A stretch of 64,000 nt of DNA from contig NC_062241.1 in the NCBI RefSeq assembly GCF_905475465.1, positions 5,332,001 to 5,396,000 of the forward strand. The letters are read 5' to 3'. The stretch is from Pieris napi (lineage: Eukaryota > Arthropoda > Insecta > Lepidoptera > Pieridae). Below the pieces are notes generated by a model that did no database searches, was not told the origin of the DNA, and saw only the letters and a list, made by a program, of their open reading frames with translations. Made by a program: the position numbers and the translations under genes. Positions 33,366 through 43,060 of this stretch are shown in pieces. Every line of letters begins with the position of its first letter. The first letter of the stretch is position 1.

Positions 33366-35200
33366 CTAGTCAGTTACTTAGTTTTGTGTTTTTCTGAGAT
33401 TTAAAAAATCCTTCTGACGCACTGATACATTGACGCTGTATTGTTAAATGAACAGTCTTAAAAAAAGTAATATTCATAATGACAGACACCTAACCAATAA
33501 GAAAAGGGTTATAATTGGCATGTTAAATGTTATACGATTTTAAAAATATATTTTAAAATCGTATATTTTAAATAATTATCACTATTTAAGAAAGCACAAT
33601 TTAACCGAGATATAATTACAATATAACACCCCAAGTACAGTGAAAGTGAGTTCACTAAGTGACCGTGTTACACATTTGCATCTTCACGCAGTTAGTGCAG
33701 CCGTTATTGAAATTTTATGCGATTTTGATTATTATTCACTAGACCGCTCTTAGTGGACACGGATTTCATGGCTGGAAACTGTGGAAACGGTTTTGTTATT
33801 GCATATTTCTATATAACAATTTGCTGTAGATATTAAGAAATGAATCTTATTAAAGAATTTGTAGCTCAATTCTGTAGAGGGTTAGAAATTTCTCCACGTA
33901 GCGCATTATTACTCGACCAAAGTTAAGGACTGAATAGTAATTTATCGAACGCAAAACAAACTACGTATGTATTAAAACAAAAAATAATGTTTAACGTCAA
34001 CATTTTAATTTAAACAGTTACATTCTCATTTGAAAATATTATTCGGTAGAAGTTTGGTTACGTTTTTTATTAGTTTGACTTTAAATAATTTAAACTATGA
34101 CCGTAAATATAACAAAATAGTTTTGGAAATTTGAAGAAACAAACTACCGTATATTTATATATTATATTTTAAACAATAAAAGTGTTAACTCCGTATTATA
34201 TTATCTCTCTATGAGTGAAATGATCGCTGAGTTATGTAATGGAAACCTGGTAATTGCTTTCAAAGTGCTAACATACATAATTTACACTCTGAATACATAA
34301 TAATATATGTAGCGTGAGATCCGGATTAGTCAATATTCATGTACATATTGCGTATATATCCTGTATGGGTTGTTTTTGTTTTATTGAATTTTAATAACAA
34401 TGTACCTACTATTAAATTTAGTGGCAAACAGTGTGTTTTACTCGGAGCCTGGATTGCCTGAAGGTTAGCGGTTTAGGGATGGTACTGAAACATAATCTAC
34501 AACCTTAGTGTCATCGGTCGCTTAATCTTAAGTTAGTATTAATTAAACTAAATCCCACCCTAATATCCCTTATATAAATTCGGTAACCATATTCCATAAA
34601 CAAAAACAAAAAAAAACCCAAATTAGGACAATAAACAATTTTATTTTAATGAGGGTATAGAATTCCGTTTTAATTGGCAGATTACCCTGACATCTGACGC
34701 TTTTGAATTACAAATAAAATCCTTATTCTAACGAAAAGCCAATAGATAAGTCTGAAGTAATTGCTCTCGTTTTTTAAAATTTTATCTGATTTTTCCACAG
34801 TCAAGATTGCAATCTCAATAGAATGTGTTTATTGCAATTTGATCCTTATGTCCGTGAACTAGGGTTGATAGTAGTCTGTTTTAAGGTTAGTATGTGATGT
34901 TTTCAGCGTTTTTGAACATGTGGGCATCCATCAGGATGGACAACCGGTTTGTGGAATAGGAAACGGATGAATCGTTTATATCTGGACGATTTACGAGTTA
35001 ACGCTTTTCAGAGATTTTCCATTTGTAAGTACTTAAATGTCTTCAATTGCTTGAAATCTATTTCGGATTCTTAGAACTAACGTAGGAAAGAACATAGCAC
35101 AATTTTTGCTTTGCATTTTAGAAATACACATACATAATATAGTATTTCCTACTATTGACGGTGTACGGTAAGTTCTTAAAAACTACTTGTGAAAAAAAAA
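33366..35200. other. Intergenic DNA with one AT-rich hairpin
   Basis: ATACGATTTTAAAA at 33532-33545 and its exact inverse at 33551-33564 form a stem with a 5-nt loop. No gene or element is recognised. Confidence 0.4.
33532..33564. repeat. 14-bp perfect hairpin
   Basis: The arms ATACGATTTTAAAA and TTTTAAAATCGTAT surround ATATA. Confidence 0.75.
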
Positions 35201-35570
35201 TCGGTTGTCTGTAAAGTCGGTTTACTGACGATAGTTGAACGTGATAACGTGTTAAGAAATTACTGATGGAATAATTTTTCAAAATATTTTTTTTATTTTA
35301 ATTTTATTTCTTTGATAGATATTTTGTATGGATGTAGAGGAGGTAAATGGAAATCACAAGTGAATTTATCGATTACAATATAATCGATATATACTTTATA
35401 TACAATAAAGATGTCGAACGCTGCCGAACGCTGAGGCCGATTGTGCCTCTTTGTCGCTCGTTCTACGCTCTCGCTTGCACTTCAAGCCTTAAATGGAACG
35501 CCTCAGAGGTAACGCCACGCCGTGTAGTAACGCCGGCTCCATCGAATTATAAGACGTTGTCACGTCAAAA
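35201..35570. mobile_element. Dispersed element with ACGTGATAACGT-type inverted ends, copy 2
   Basis: It starts TCGGTTGTCTGTAAAGTCGG, then GAACGTGATAACGTG, and ends TTATAAGACGTTGTCACGTC. Copy 1 at 3354-3724 has the same ends and length. The interior (35400-35540) is GC-rich with CGCTGCCGAACGCTGAGGCC and lacks homology to copy 1 beyond short blocks. The 77-codon frame at 35347-35580 lies within the element and is not a gene. Probably a non-autonomous DNA transposon. Confidence 0.65.
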
Positions 35571-36192
35571 TCTTTTATAAATTACAATGCATACAAAAGT
35601 TCCCGCACATACTTAAAGGACAAAGTTGCATGAGTGATGACCGCGGACACATAATAATGGATGACCCACTGGTTCGCTAGATGTATTGAAATTTGCATAG
35701 CCAAGATTAATGACACTGTCCATGGTTTTTGTTGCTTAGCGGCTTAATGGTTGTCCACGTCGGATTGGATGGACATTTTTTGATGAAATGTTACGGTGGC
35801 GTACTTGACTTTTATAATGTCAAAAGCTGTTTGTTGGTATAAAACAATAAAGTGTGTACATTAAATCACAAAGCTGGTTTAAAATTATTGTTCTTGAAAT
35901 TATAAAATTCTAAATTCAAATTTGTAAACATTCTATAACTAAATTTAAACTCCATTATTATAATGTACTTACTTATGTTTTCTGTTTCTTGTATAATGTT
36001 TATCTATGTAATCTGTTTTGGCTTTGTATATTGTCTAAGTGATTTGTTTCATAATATATATGTTAGCTGTAAGATTACTATTATATTATGTCTAGTCTAT
36101 TTCTAGAATCAAATATGATGTAACTAGAGAATATCTGAGGAGGTTAGGGCGCGTAGGTTCCGTAACTATATTATATTTATAGTTATATATAA
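35571..36192. other. No recognised feature
   Basis: AT-rich spacer. Confidence 0.45.
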
Positions 36193-36407
36193 CTAACTGA
36201 CCCGGCGAACTTAAGGCAGGGTTTCGCCCCTGAACATTTTTTTTTTAATTGGATTTTTTTCTTTTATTTTTTTCCTCTATTATCCAATTTTTTTCTTTAT
36301 TCTGGTATTAGGGATGGAGACAAATACTACAAATCGAACCATTAAAACAGACCAGCCGGTCTCGAGTTATAAGTGTACGAACAAACAGACCTTGTATTAT
36401 ATTAAGA
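36193..36407 (-). mobile_element. Short non-autonomous Helitron
   Basis: On the minus strand it starts TCTTAATATAATACAAGG (36407), includes ACTCGAGACCGGCTGGTCTG and ends AAGTTCGCCGGGTCAGTTAG|T (36193). The terminal CTAG has changed to TTAG, still within the CTRR-like range with one mismatch. It matches the 5' and 3' ends of the 21.4-kb element with a deleted middle. Confidence 0.75.
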
Positions 36408-36696
36408 AAAAGTAAAATTCAGATGGACGCAAATTTTGTATCTTACATGGTTAATAGAACTTTTTAGACAAATTTAAACTTTTTATCATAGTATATGCAT
36501 ATGCTATCAATTATTGAATAAAACAATTACAGATAGAAGCAGACGCCCGAATAGCGCACATTCAAAGACAAGATCAAAGGATACACCGACATTCCACTAA
36601 TTGGATTATTCAACTGCAATATTAGTTCAATATCCTGACGACAACGGACAGTGACCTATACTACAGAATAAAATGGACAGTAAAATAAAAAAAAAA
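36408..36696. other. No recognised feature
   Basis: AT-rich spacer. Confidence 0.45.
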
Positions 36697-36770
36697 CATG
36701 TGTGTACTTATGTACACGCGTTAGAAGTTATACTTCTTTGTCGTAACAAGCTAAAAATTTTTTCCGAAAA
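36697..36770 (+). repeat. End of an older dispersed element, flanking a LINE
   Basis: Contains TGTACTTATGTACACGCG and GAAGTTATACTTCTTTG (36724-36740). The second motif is repeated in inverse orientation, 16 of 17 bases, at 38872-38888 on the other side of the LINE. The fragment at 244-301 is another copy of this end. Confidence 0.6.
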
Positions 36771-38750
36771 TTATTTATTTATTTATTTATTAACACTTCG
36801 TTGCAAAAAACAATAAATCAAACACAATACAAAAAAAATTATAAGGGATGCAACGGGCGGCCTTATCGCTAATAAGCGATCTCTTCCAGGCAACCCTAGT
36901 TAAAGAAAAAACTAAAAAAAAGAAACATGATTCGTGCGAGAAGTGCAGAAACAAATGTTATATAAAAAAAATATATATATACATAGTACCTTAATCTAAA
37001 GTAATACAAAAAAAAAATATTTACAACAGACTAAAAACTTAAAAGCTAATCTTACAAATACATGGACAGCAAATAGTGATGAAAAAGGAAACATAAGATT
37101 TATACAAGTCACGATTGATCAGGATAGGATAAGGTTAAGAAATGTTTATGCAGAAGAGTTTTAAAAGATGATAGAGAGGTAGCCAATCGTACGGAGTCGG
37201 GCAGCGTATTCCACAACTTAATGGCGGAGATCGTGAATGAATTGCCTAAGAAGGATGAAGTGTGAGAAGGAATTTCCAATAAACATCTATTAGAAGAGCG
37301 TAACATATAGTTAGAAGGACCTAAGAATTTAAAGTGATTTTTGAGATAAGAAGGGGTTTTCGGATTGAAAAGAATTGAGTATAGAAGTTGAAGAAGATGA
37401 GCGTGACGTCTGAATCGAATAGGTAGCCACCCCAGCTGCCTGCGGAATTTAGACACATGGTCATATTTCCTAAGACCAAATATGAACCGTATGCAGAAAT
37501 TCTGCAGGCGTTCGATCTTGTCAAGTAGCTCTTCGTTCAAATCAGAGGAGCATGAGTCCGCATAATCGAGAATAGGAAGCAGAAGAGACTGCGCTAACAT
37601 AGTTTTAGTGCGGATAGGAAGGAAATTAGAAAGACGTTTCAGAGTAAAAGAAGCGGCGTAAAGTTTACGGCTGATCTCCTTTACGTGATGACCCCAGGAA
37701 AATGTTTGGTCGAAGAAGACCCCAAGGTTTTTAACAGTCTTATTGAGGGCCAAGGCCACACCGTCAAGGTAAACACCAGGGAGCTGAGCCCATTTGACTC
37801 TTGAAATAAAGAAAGGGCTTCCGATGATGATGACTTGACTCTTGGCAGGATTAATTTGAAGACCAAAGTCTTTACTCCAGTTGGCTATGTTTTCAAGATC
37901 ATCATTCATCGCCTGTATTGCAAGTGGAAGCTCATCCAGTGTAGACTGAACGTAGATTTGGAGGTCATCAGCGTAAAGGTGATAACTAGCGGATAGATGT
38001 GCAGTCAGGGTATTGATAAAGATAGAAAAAAGAAGAGGTGAAAGAACGCCACCCTGCGGAACACCAGCACTTATACTATTCCACTGAGAGTAAGCATCAT
38101 TCATCTTAATACGCTGCCGACGACCGTTAAGATAGCTATGAAACCAGTCAATAGCGGATGGACAGATATTCATAGAGCGAAGCAACCCAAGCAGAATTTC
38201 AAAGTTCACAGTATTGAAAGCATTGCTAAAGTCAAGCAGAGTGAGAACAGTGAGCTGCCCACCATCCATCCCTCGGCGAATGTCGTCACAAACTTTAACC
38301 AATGCAGTAGTCGTGCTATGCTCCGGGCGGAAACCCGATTGGAGAGGGTCTAGAATTGAGTTTTTATTCAGAAATCCGCTAAGCTGCGAGTGTATAAGGC
38401 GCTCTAGAGCTTTAGATAGGAATGGTAGAATAGAAATGGGCCGGAAGTCAGAAAAGTTAATGGGATTGGGCCGTTTGGGAATAGGAATAACTAGACTATC
38501 CTTCCAAGAAGTAGGGAATTTACCACTAGTAACTGAATAATTAAAAATATGAGTAATAACTTGAAGAATAGCTGGCAAGATAGGTAAGATCATAGCACGA
38601 CTAACTTGATCACATCCGACAGCATCCGACGAGATATACAGGATGCAACCCTCCACTTCGCGCTCGGTGAATTCAGTGAAATTAAAAGGCATGAAGTTAG
38701 GAGTTGGAAGAGAAGCTAGTTTATTGATTAATTCTACGTTTGTAGAAAAA
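36771..38750 (-). mobile_element. Non-LTR retrotransposon (CR1/L2/Daphne-like), 5'-truncated
   Basis: A minus-strand LINE of about 2 kb with an open reverse transcriptase frame, a 340-bp 3' UTR (with AGGGTTGCCTGGAAGAGATC) and a tail of AAAT repeats at 36771-36792. The endonuclease is missing. The 5' junction cannot be fixed exactly. Similarity to LINE proteins starts near residue 100 of the 651-codon frame. The same family has a 3' fragment at 4170-4376. Inverted copies of a 17-bp motif on both sides suggest insertion into an older element. Confidence 0.86.
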
Positions 38751-39064
38751 ACGACGTAAACAATAGATGAAACTAAAATGTTGACTGTATCTAACTTCAG
38801 AGTGTCGGTTTTCTGTGACAGTGTGCGCGCGCATCGTAAATATTTTGTCTCAACAGTTTTCCCTAACGCGCCAAAAAAGTATAACTTCAAAAATATATAA
38901 ACGTTCATCAGTTCAGCTCCAAAAGAAGTTAGCCAAAATTCACTTATTATAATGAAATGAACAGTAAAAGAGTATGCAATTTTTTTGTAGAATATAGATA
39001 GCGACGTAATTCTTAACAAAGCTGTCTTTACTGTGAAATGGTCAAATATATATTTAGCAAACAT
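37109..39064 (-). CDS. Reverse transcriptase of a CR1/L2-like LINE (partial ORF2)
   Basis: A 651-codon open frame. Roughly the first 100 residues are read through flanking sequence and show no LINE similarity. The RT domain then contains Phe-Arg-Pro-Ile-Ser-Ile-Leu-Pro, Asp-Phe-Ser-Asn-Ala-Phe-Asn, Val-Pro-Gln-Gly-Gly-Val-Leu-Ser (335-342) and the catalytic Tyr-Ala-Asp-Asp-Leu (364-368). After the thumb, the end is typical of the CR1/L2 group: Leu-Trp-Asn-Thr-Leu-Pro-Asp-Ser-Val-Arg followed by Ser-Ser-Phe-Lys. The stop is followed by the element's 3' UTR. No frameshift is seen, so the copy is fairly young, but it lacks the endonuclease and its own start. Confidence 0.88.
   Translation of the reverse strand: MFAKYIFDHFTVKTALLRITSLSIFYKKIAYSFTVHFIIISEFWLTSFGAELMNVYIFLKLYFFGALGKTVETKYLRCARTLSQKTDTLKLDTVNILVSSIVYVVFSTNVELINKLASLPTPNFMPFNFTEFTEREVEGCILYISSDAVGCDQVSRAMILPILPAILQVITHIFNYSVTSGKFPTSWKDSLVIPIPKRPNPINFSDFRPISILPFLSKALERLIHSQLSGFLNKNSILDPLQSGFRPEHSTTTALVKVCDDIRRGMDGGQLTVLTLLDFSNAFNTVNFEILLGLLRSMNICPSAIDWFHSYLNGRRQRIKMNDAYSQWNSISAGVPQGGVLSPLLFSIFINTLTAHLSASYHLYADDLQIYVQSTLDELPLAIQAMNDDLENIANWSKDFGLQINPAKSQVIIIGSPFFISRVKWAQLPGVYLDGVALALNKTVKNLGVFFDQTFSWGHHVKEISRKLYAASFTLKRLSNFLPIRTKTMLAQSLLLPILDYADSCSSDLNEELLDKIERLQNFCIRFIFGLRKYDHVSKFRRQLGWLPIRFRRHAHLLQLLYSILFNPKTPSYLKNHFKFLGPSNYMLRSSNRCLLEIPSHTSSFLGNSFTISAIKLWNTLPDSVRLATSLSSFKTLLHKHFLTLSYPDQS
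38781..38888 (-). repeat. Other end of the element interrupted by the LINE
   Basis: Holds TGTGCGCGCGCATCG, CCCTAACGCGCC and the inverse of GAAGTTATACTTCTTTG (38872-38888). The paired motif at 36724-36740 supports one old element split by the LINE. The family is not named. Confidence 0.5.
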
Positions 39065-39689
39065 ATAGCGTGATACTTTTAATATTGATTCATTTAAGAA
39101 CGAAGATATTTAAATAAGAATATTAATTACAAAACTACAAAAAATCCCTTTAATCACTAACAACACAACTATTATTTTACAGTATAGTTACTGTTGACAT
39201 TATTCTGCGCCGGCACCTTCACAATCGATGACACCCCACAATGGGGTCCGGTGAGGGGTGACGTTACTACATATTTAGAATTATTAATCTTACGACATGA
39301 ATTGAGATTTTCTACTATTAATAATATCATTACTAATCCAATAATGGATTAAGTTTAATTAAAGAACAAATTATAACATGTAGCACAGTTTTTATATAAT
39401 TTTGTCTATGGCCAATTGTCTATGGGTAACGCCATAACTATAGAATTTACTTTTAACTCAATTTGAGTTACCTAGCCAGAGGCTAGATTTATTTATTGCG
39501 GAGGTCCCGGATTCCATTACATAAAATTTTGGAAATTTTATGCAATGAGTTTTGAATTTTTTTGAGTAGTTACAGCGCATACTAATGGGGTTAATTATGA
39601 AATCCACAAGTACCAATGACCCTCATTATTATCATCATCATTGGCTGTACAGCCCCTTATGGGCTTCAGCCTCCGCAAGTATATTTCAC
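38893..39689. other. Spacer with an AT hairpin
   Basis: Positions 39516-39546 form a hairpin ATTACATAAAATTT...AAATTTTATGCAAT with one mismatch. A patch with ACCCCACAATGGGGTCCGG lies at 39230-39260. No gene is recognised. Confidence 0.4.
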
Positions 39690-40054
39690 AATCGCATTCT
39701 ATCTCGTGCTTCTTAAGTCCAACTTCGAACACTTATTGTTTCGAAGTCCTTGACAACTCCATCCCACCAACGCATCCTCTGTCTACCGGATTTTCTCTTG
39801 CCACCAGGTTGTGAGGACCTTGGAGTTCTGTCATCCGCTATTCGGTGCAGATGTCCAATGCACTTGTTGCATTTTAATTGGAAGATGTTTGTGACTTCAA
39901 GGATGTTCTGAAGTTCTTCTTTAAAGCGAATATGCCAAACACCGTCGTCGCAAATAGAGCTAAAAATTCTTCTAATAATCATCTGCTCAAAGGAGAGCAA
40001 TCTCGTCCTCTAGCTCTAGCGCAGCAGAGTTTTATTCTGAGCATGCTTGACATT
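39690..40054 (-). mobile_element. LINE reverse transcriptase C-terminal fragment
   Basis: The minus frame 40000-39713 reads Phe-Glu-Gln-Met-Ile-Ile-Arg-Arg-Ile-Phe, Asp-Asp-Gly-Val-Trp-His-Ile-Arg, Gly-His-Leu-His-Arg-Ile-Ala-Asp-Asp-Arg and Lys-Ser-Gly-Arg-Gln-Arg-Met-Arg-Trp-Trp-Asp. This is the order of motifs found at the C-terminus of RTE-like endonuclease-reverse transcriptases of arthropods. It is interrupted and lacks the catalytic domain. A different LINE tail abuts it at 40055. Confidence 0.75.
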
Positions 40055-40162
40055 CTTTTTTTATATATGAGGCAAACGGGCCCATAGGCTCATCTGATGT
40101 TAAGTGATACCGCCCCCCATGGACACTCACATTGCCAGAAGGCTCGCAAGTGCGTTGCCGGT
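40055..40162 (-). mobile_element. LINE 3'-end fragment, AACGGGCAGGAGG family
   Basis: The plus strand has a T-run, GGCAAACGGGCCCATAGG, GATGTTAAGTGATACCGCC, CATGGACACTCACATTGCC and GCAAGTGCGTTGCCGG. This is the reverse complement of 30535-30634. It directly adjoins the LINE fragment at 39690-40054 and may have truncated it. Confidence 0.78.
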
Positions 40163-40921
40163 TATTTACTGAGTAAGTGAGTCAGTCTAAGTCGCGATCG
40201 GAAATATTTACTAAGGCCAAAGTACCAGCGATTTGCTATCATAAGGCGTCTACTGATCTGTCGGCTGGGTATTATTATTACTAGTAAACAATCTCCTCAC
40301 ATTGTTCAAAGCTAGCGTTTTCCACTGCAAAACAGTTTCTTACTGCCGGCCTTATTATTATTAATACAAAGAAACTTATTCACTCATTAAAACGATATTA
40401 TTTCGATATAAAATGAATACAACTATGAGACAAAATATCTAACCCTCTTCTCACGCTAGCGAAATTATTGTAATTTAACTTTTAAATATGACAAACGACA
40501 CAAATCCACTCATCTGTGAAGACGCGTGTCAAACAAAAGAAAGTTTTGAAACTAAATCATACGAAAATTACCCTTAAATACAAGAGTTTAGGGGTTGTTA
40601 TTAAAAATAGTTTAAATGTAAAATCAAATTGAAATGTAAACTACAGGGCGTGTTGACTTGTATTTAGTAATGTTTAATGGTTTCTATAACACTCAATTGA
40701 TCACGCATGATTACAGAGCTTAACACGTGTAGGAAGTTTGAAAATACAATTTGAAGTACTTAGAGTGTGAGAATTTTTAGGCAATTTAACTTTGTGTGCG
40801 AATATCGCAAACGTTTTTCTCATGTAACGATACTAACGATAATCTTTAAGCATGATAATCCTATCCTTTTCTTAAGCCCTTAATCTTTCTTCTTATCTTA
40901 ATATAATAATTTTAATATATG
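40163..40921. other. No recognised feature
   Basis: AT-rich spacer. Confidence 0.45.
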
Positions 40922-41027
40922 TTTTTTATAGTATCGGGGGATATACTTTAAACCCCCTATACTATAAAAAAAGCAGTCATTGTAGCCCATGCATACCTAT
41001 TTTAGTAGGTGCGTTGCCGGCCTATAG
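40922..41027. repeat. Rearranged, self-complementary copy of the LINE 3'-end family
   Basis: TTTTTTATAGTATCGGGGG (40922 onward) and CCCCCTATACTATAAAAAA (ending 40972) are inverse with one mismatch around a 12-nt loop. Each is the A-tail end of the family in opposite orientation. It continues with AGGTGCGTTGCCGGCC (41009-41024), the opposite end of the same family. An inverted, internally deleted copy is the simplest reading. Confidence 0.6.
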
Positions 41028-42284
41028 ATTTGTTTAAACGGTTGTCGTCTTATGTCCCAAACAGTATATTGTATTATAGTATAGTAATCACCGTTACCGT
41101 CCTGCTGTTGTTTGCATATAATTATTCTTTTAGATTCTGTGAAACTGTTAGTAATGAAACTTTATATTTTGTCTTTTTTCTGTTTCTACAATAGTGATGT
41201 ATGTTTCCCTAATACAATGAACAAAATTTTTGTATAAAGTGTTTAAGTATTTCCGAACCAATTCGACTTAAGCTTCTTTAAGACAAGGCAACATACTTTC
41301 GAGCCTTCTAGCAGTGTAGTATGATGTGGTATCACTTAACCTCATGTTCTTTCAGCACCTTTAAATAAATATTCATCAAGCAGTACTTTTATTCTATTGT
41401 TGTAGTAGCCAAAACAAAGCAATAAAAAGAGAGAATAAATCCAAGTACTTAACAGAGTAAACACAGTATAAAAATAAAAATCCATTTCATCCTATTAACC
41501 ACAAGCTATCTTAAACCCTCTCACGTCCACTCGAAAACTATTTGTCCCGATCCCAAATAATTCGCAACGGGAAAAACATACGATGTCACGTTCGCCGTGT
41601 TTAACTTTATCGTGAGCGCGTCCGAGAATTAGTTGCGACATTGATAGATGTTCGACGAAGCCCGGACGGTCTAATAGACCGATGTACGCATTACAGGGTT
41701 GAAAATTGTTTTAGATTATGTGAGATTATTTGCGGGTCAGATTCATTTGTGGAAAGGTTTCCGCTGGGCAGACAACTAATGTCCTTTGTAATAAACTTTA
41801 TACGTATTGATTTTTTTATCTTTGGCCAGTTATTTACTCTATTCGGTCTCGAGATTACAGTGGTCTCACCTGCTTGGGAAATGGAACGCTAGCTGTGTGA
41901 GTGGGACTTAGACGTTATATGTCCGCTACACAAAAAATTATGTAAGAAGATAAGTGAAAACAACAGGTATAGCTTTGTCCGCAACTGATTACAAAATTAA
42001 GTCATACACTATGTATCATATGTACACTAGAATAATTTAGAAACGTCGAAATTCTTCTGAGATTATCAGTGTGGACTAAAAAGTCGCAGAATAATCGCAA
42101 ATAAATTGTCGAAATCGCAGAATCACGGAGAAAATATTAATCTAATGTAATAATGTTACCATTAAGAATTATACGCCAAAAAGAGTTTATTCGCTGTTTA
42201 TTGACATCTCTATTGAGTCGTAAGATAATTTAATCAAATCTTAAATGTTAAGTCTATGAATACCAAATCATCAACATATATGCG
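41028..42284. other. No recognised feature
   Basis: The open frames at 41009-41194 and 41641-41892 have no recognisable motif. A GC-richer patch at 41575-41640 is unexplained. Confidence 0.4.
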
Positions 42285-42350
42285 GCGATATCACTTAACA
42301 TCAGGTGAGCCTCCTGCCCGTTTGCCCCCTGTATTATAAAAAAAAAAAAA
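42285..42350 (+). mobile_element. LINE 3'-end fragment, AACGGGCAGGAGG family
   Basis: GGTGAGCCTCCTGCCCGTTT is followed by GCCCCCTGTATTATAAAAAA and a long A tail. This is the last 60 bp of the family in sense orientation. Confidence 0.75.
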
Positions 42351-42782
42351 TCCAAGTTAAGGCAAATATATTTTGTTACCTTAATCACTGATATTGAAAG
42401 TTGTATCTATTTGCATAATTTATATGCAGACTAACGAAACATCCTAAAAGCATTGTAGTAACAAATACAGAATAATAAACACTAATTTCGCCCCGTAGAT
42501 AGGCAAATCCTCGTTCGATGTATCGTATCGCAATTAGTGTAAATGTAACGCGACGGCGACCGTGCTAAGCCGCTTTGATCCGTACTTCGGCTTTGCGACA
42601 GCTAAATCCAACATTACAAGGAGATACAGCACTGAACGATCAAAAAACAATTGTCGTGAAAGAATAAAATTTACGGCTAAATGATGTTTGTAGATTTTTT
42701 TTTCGTTTTATGACTTTGGTTAACTCTATTATTTTCTTTTCATTTCTTAGTTTAGCTTTTGCATACCAATAACGGTAAAAAA
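42351..42782. other. No recognised feature
   Basis: Spacer. The 71-codon minus frame at 42640-42855 overlaps the LINE fragment antisense and is not a gene. Confidence 0.4.
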
Positions 42783-43060
42783 ACATTGAGCGTTGGGGGA
42801 GTGCTGCTGTATAATAGACTTCCACAAAATATAAAAAGTGCAGACAGCCTGGCAATATTTAAATTTAGACTAAAATACCATCTCTTGAGTGATCCCAGTT
42901 ACCTGCGTAAATAAAGTCCACCCAAGTTCTACTTCGCTAATTGATCCTTGAAGCTCTTCAATGACCCACGACGTGATAAATTGTATCTTTAGTATATAAG
43001 TTCTCATGTAAGTGACTCTTGTCTGTTATGAGAATAAATGTCTTTTAACCTAATACGACT
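42783..43060 (+). mobile_element. LINE C-terminal and 3'-UTR fragment
   Basis: The frame 42783-42914 ends in a stop and reads Leu-Tyr-Asn-Arg-Leu-Pro-Gln-Asn-Ile-Lys, then Phe-Lys-Phe-Arg-Leu-Lys-Tyr-His-Leu-Leu. This is the motif that closes many insect non-LTR reverse transcriptase proteins. A 3' UTR with GAGAATAAATGTCTTTT (AATAAA signal) follows. It is a 5'-truncated piece of a family different from the two long LINEs. Confidence 0.65.
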
